From positions 17,954 to 81,953 of the forward strand of contig CAUPSS010000292.1 in assembly GCA_963514095.1 (NCBI GenBank): 64,000 nucleotides of DNA. Reading direction: 5' to 3'. This document shows positions 63,064-64,000 of this stretch, piece by piece. Source of the DNA: Eutrigla gurnardus (Eukaryota > Chordata > Actinopteri > Perciformes > Triglidae). Under the pieces are notes generated by a model. That model saw only the letters and a program-made list of their open reading frames with translations, did no database searches and was not told the DNA's origin. A program made the position numbers and the translations under genes. Position 1 is the first letter of the stretch. Each line of letters begins with the position of its first letter.

Positions 63064-64000
63064 GTCAATCGATTCTAAAGCTGTTGAACAGAAATAAATC
63101 GAGTCCAAAGGTGCGCTTGTTTTCAGTTCTTTTGGAGGTTGAATAGCAGCGGCTTGTGATCCAGTAACGCTTCACTTGTGTGCAGCCCGACTTGCATAAC
63201 TTGTTGCATAAGCGCTCTGCTGGCAGGCACACTCTGTCATGTACGGTCCGGGTCATTTCTGCTTTCGGTAGGGCTTATTACAGTACAGGCCGTTCCCCTA
63301 ATGTCACTGCGGTTGCAAAAACACACACACGCACACGCGAGCCTTCTCTCCCCTGACTTCTTTTTTTTTTTTCTTCTTCTTTCTGTCATCTAAGAATTGG
63401 CTTCCTGTTTTCATTGTGTTGCCTTTCTCTCTCTGCGGAGGTGTTGTAACCCGGGACGACGTGCCAAGAACAAGTCAAGGTCTGGTCGGAGAGATCGCTC
63501 TGTGCTTACACTGGAAAACACACACACACATATCCAGATGTTAGGTGTGTGTGTGTGTGTATGGCATGTACAGTTGGTCGTTGCCAAGCCATAAAAAGCC
63601 GTTATCCCGGCCCTGATCTGACGTGCCCTTCCACGGCGTCTGTTACTGTGTGTGTGCACGCCGGCTCCCGGCTCTCTTTTCTTTTTTGTGTTGTTGTGCA
63701 AGGTTGTCCACATTCATGCAGAGGACGTGCACACATTCAGACCCACACTAGCACCTCAAGGGTTTCAGATAAAGAATGTGGTGCAAGAGTATTCAAAAAT
63801 AACTCTGTGGCTTTGTGTCAACAAAGGGAGGACGTATCAGCCGGGCGCGATAAATATATTCACGTGGATCCACGTGTAAATATTGACAAAGACTTCCCAT
63901 AGATCGGGAAGTCGGAGAAATGAGACTTGCAGAGAATAATGTGCATTATTATTACAGGATGTGTCTCATGAACTCCAGGTGCTTGTTTTATATAAGGCTT

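Overview
The window looks like teleost fish genomic DNA, probably percomorph-like; I cannot name the species. The evidence is the very high density of long (CA)n/(TG)n, (CT)n and homopolymer tracts, the presence of repeat tails that I recognise as typical of fish genomes, and one intron-bounded vertebrate exon. There are no bacterial-type operons, no rRNA or tRNA gene that I can support, and no CRISPR array.

Only one protein-coding segment is convincing: a 98-bp internal exon at 35207-35304 on the + strand. It encodes the last zinc ligand of zinc finger 1 and the whole of zinc finger 2 of ZBTB16 (PLZF), a BTB/POZ C2H2 zinc-finger transcriptional repressor. It has a clean AG acceptor and a CAG|GTAAGG donor. 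The rest of the window is best read as the two large flanking introns, at least 35.2 kb upstream and at least 28.7 kb downstream. I found neither the large BTB exon nor the exon for finger 3, so both probably lie outside the window.

Layout: 1-35206 is intron with a TAGG-based tandem array (8262-8638), many microsatellites, a 41-bp minisatellite with higher-order structure (22481-23236), a 9-bp minisatellite (33796-33939) and decayed dispersed repeats. 35207-35304 is the exon. 35305-64000 is intron with the longest (TG)n tracts (40328-40499, 57543-57696), an 18-bp minisatellite of nearly 22 very uniform copies (45096-45487), and a 516-bp foldback element flanked by a candidate 5-bp target duplication (46104-46619). 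A second foldback (MITE-like) family has two near-complete copies (32081-32524 and 60377-60770, in opposite orientation) and two partial copies (21590-21717, 62951-63063).

Between the repeats are non-repetitive islands dense in homeodomain, Oct, AP-1 or TCF-like words. They look like the conserved non-coding elements that often crowd introns of developmental regulators. They are listed as candidates only, because conservation cannot be tested from one sequence.

I did not find an undescribed gene system. The most interesting material is the repeat structure: the second foldback family, the higher-order 41-bp array and the 18-bp array open in both strands. The candidate enhancers around the ZBTB16 finger-2 exon also deserve a look.
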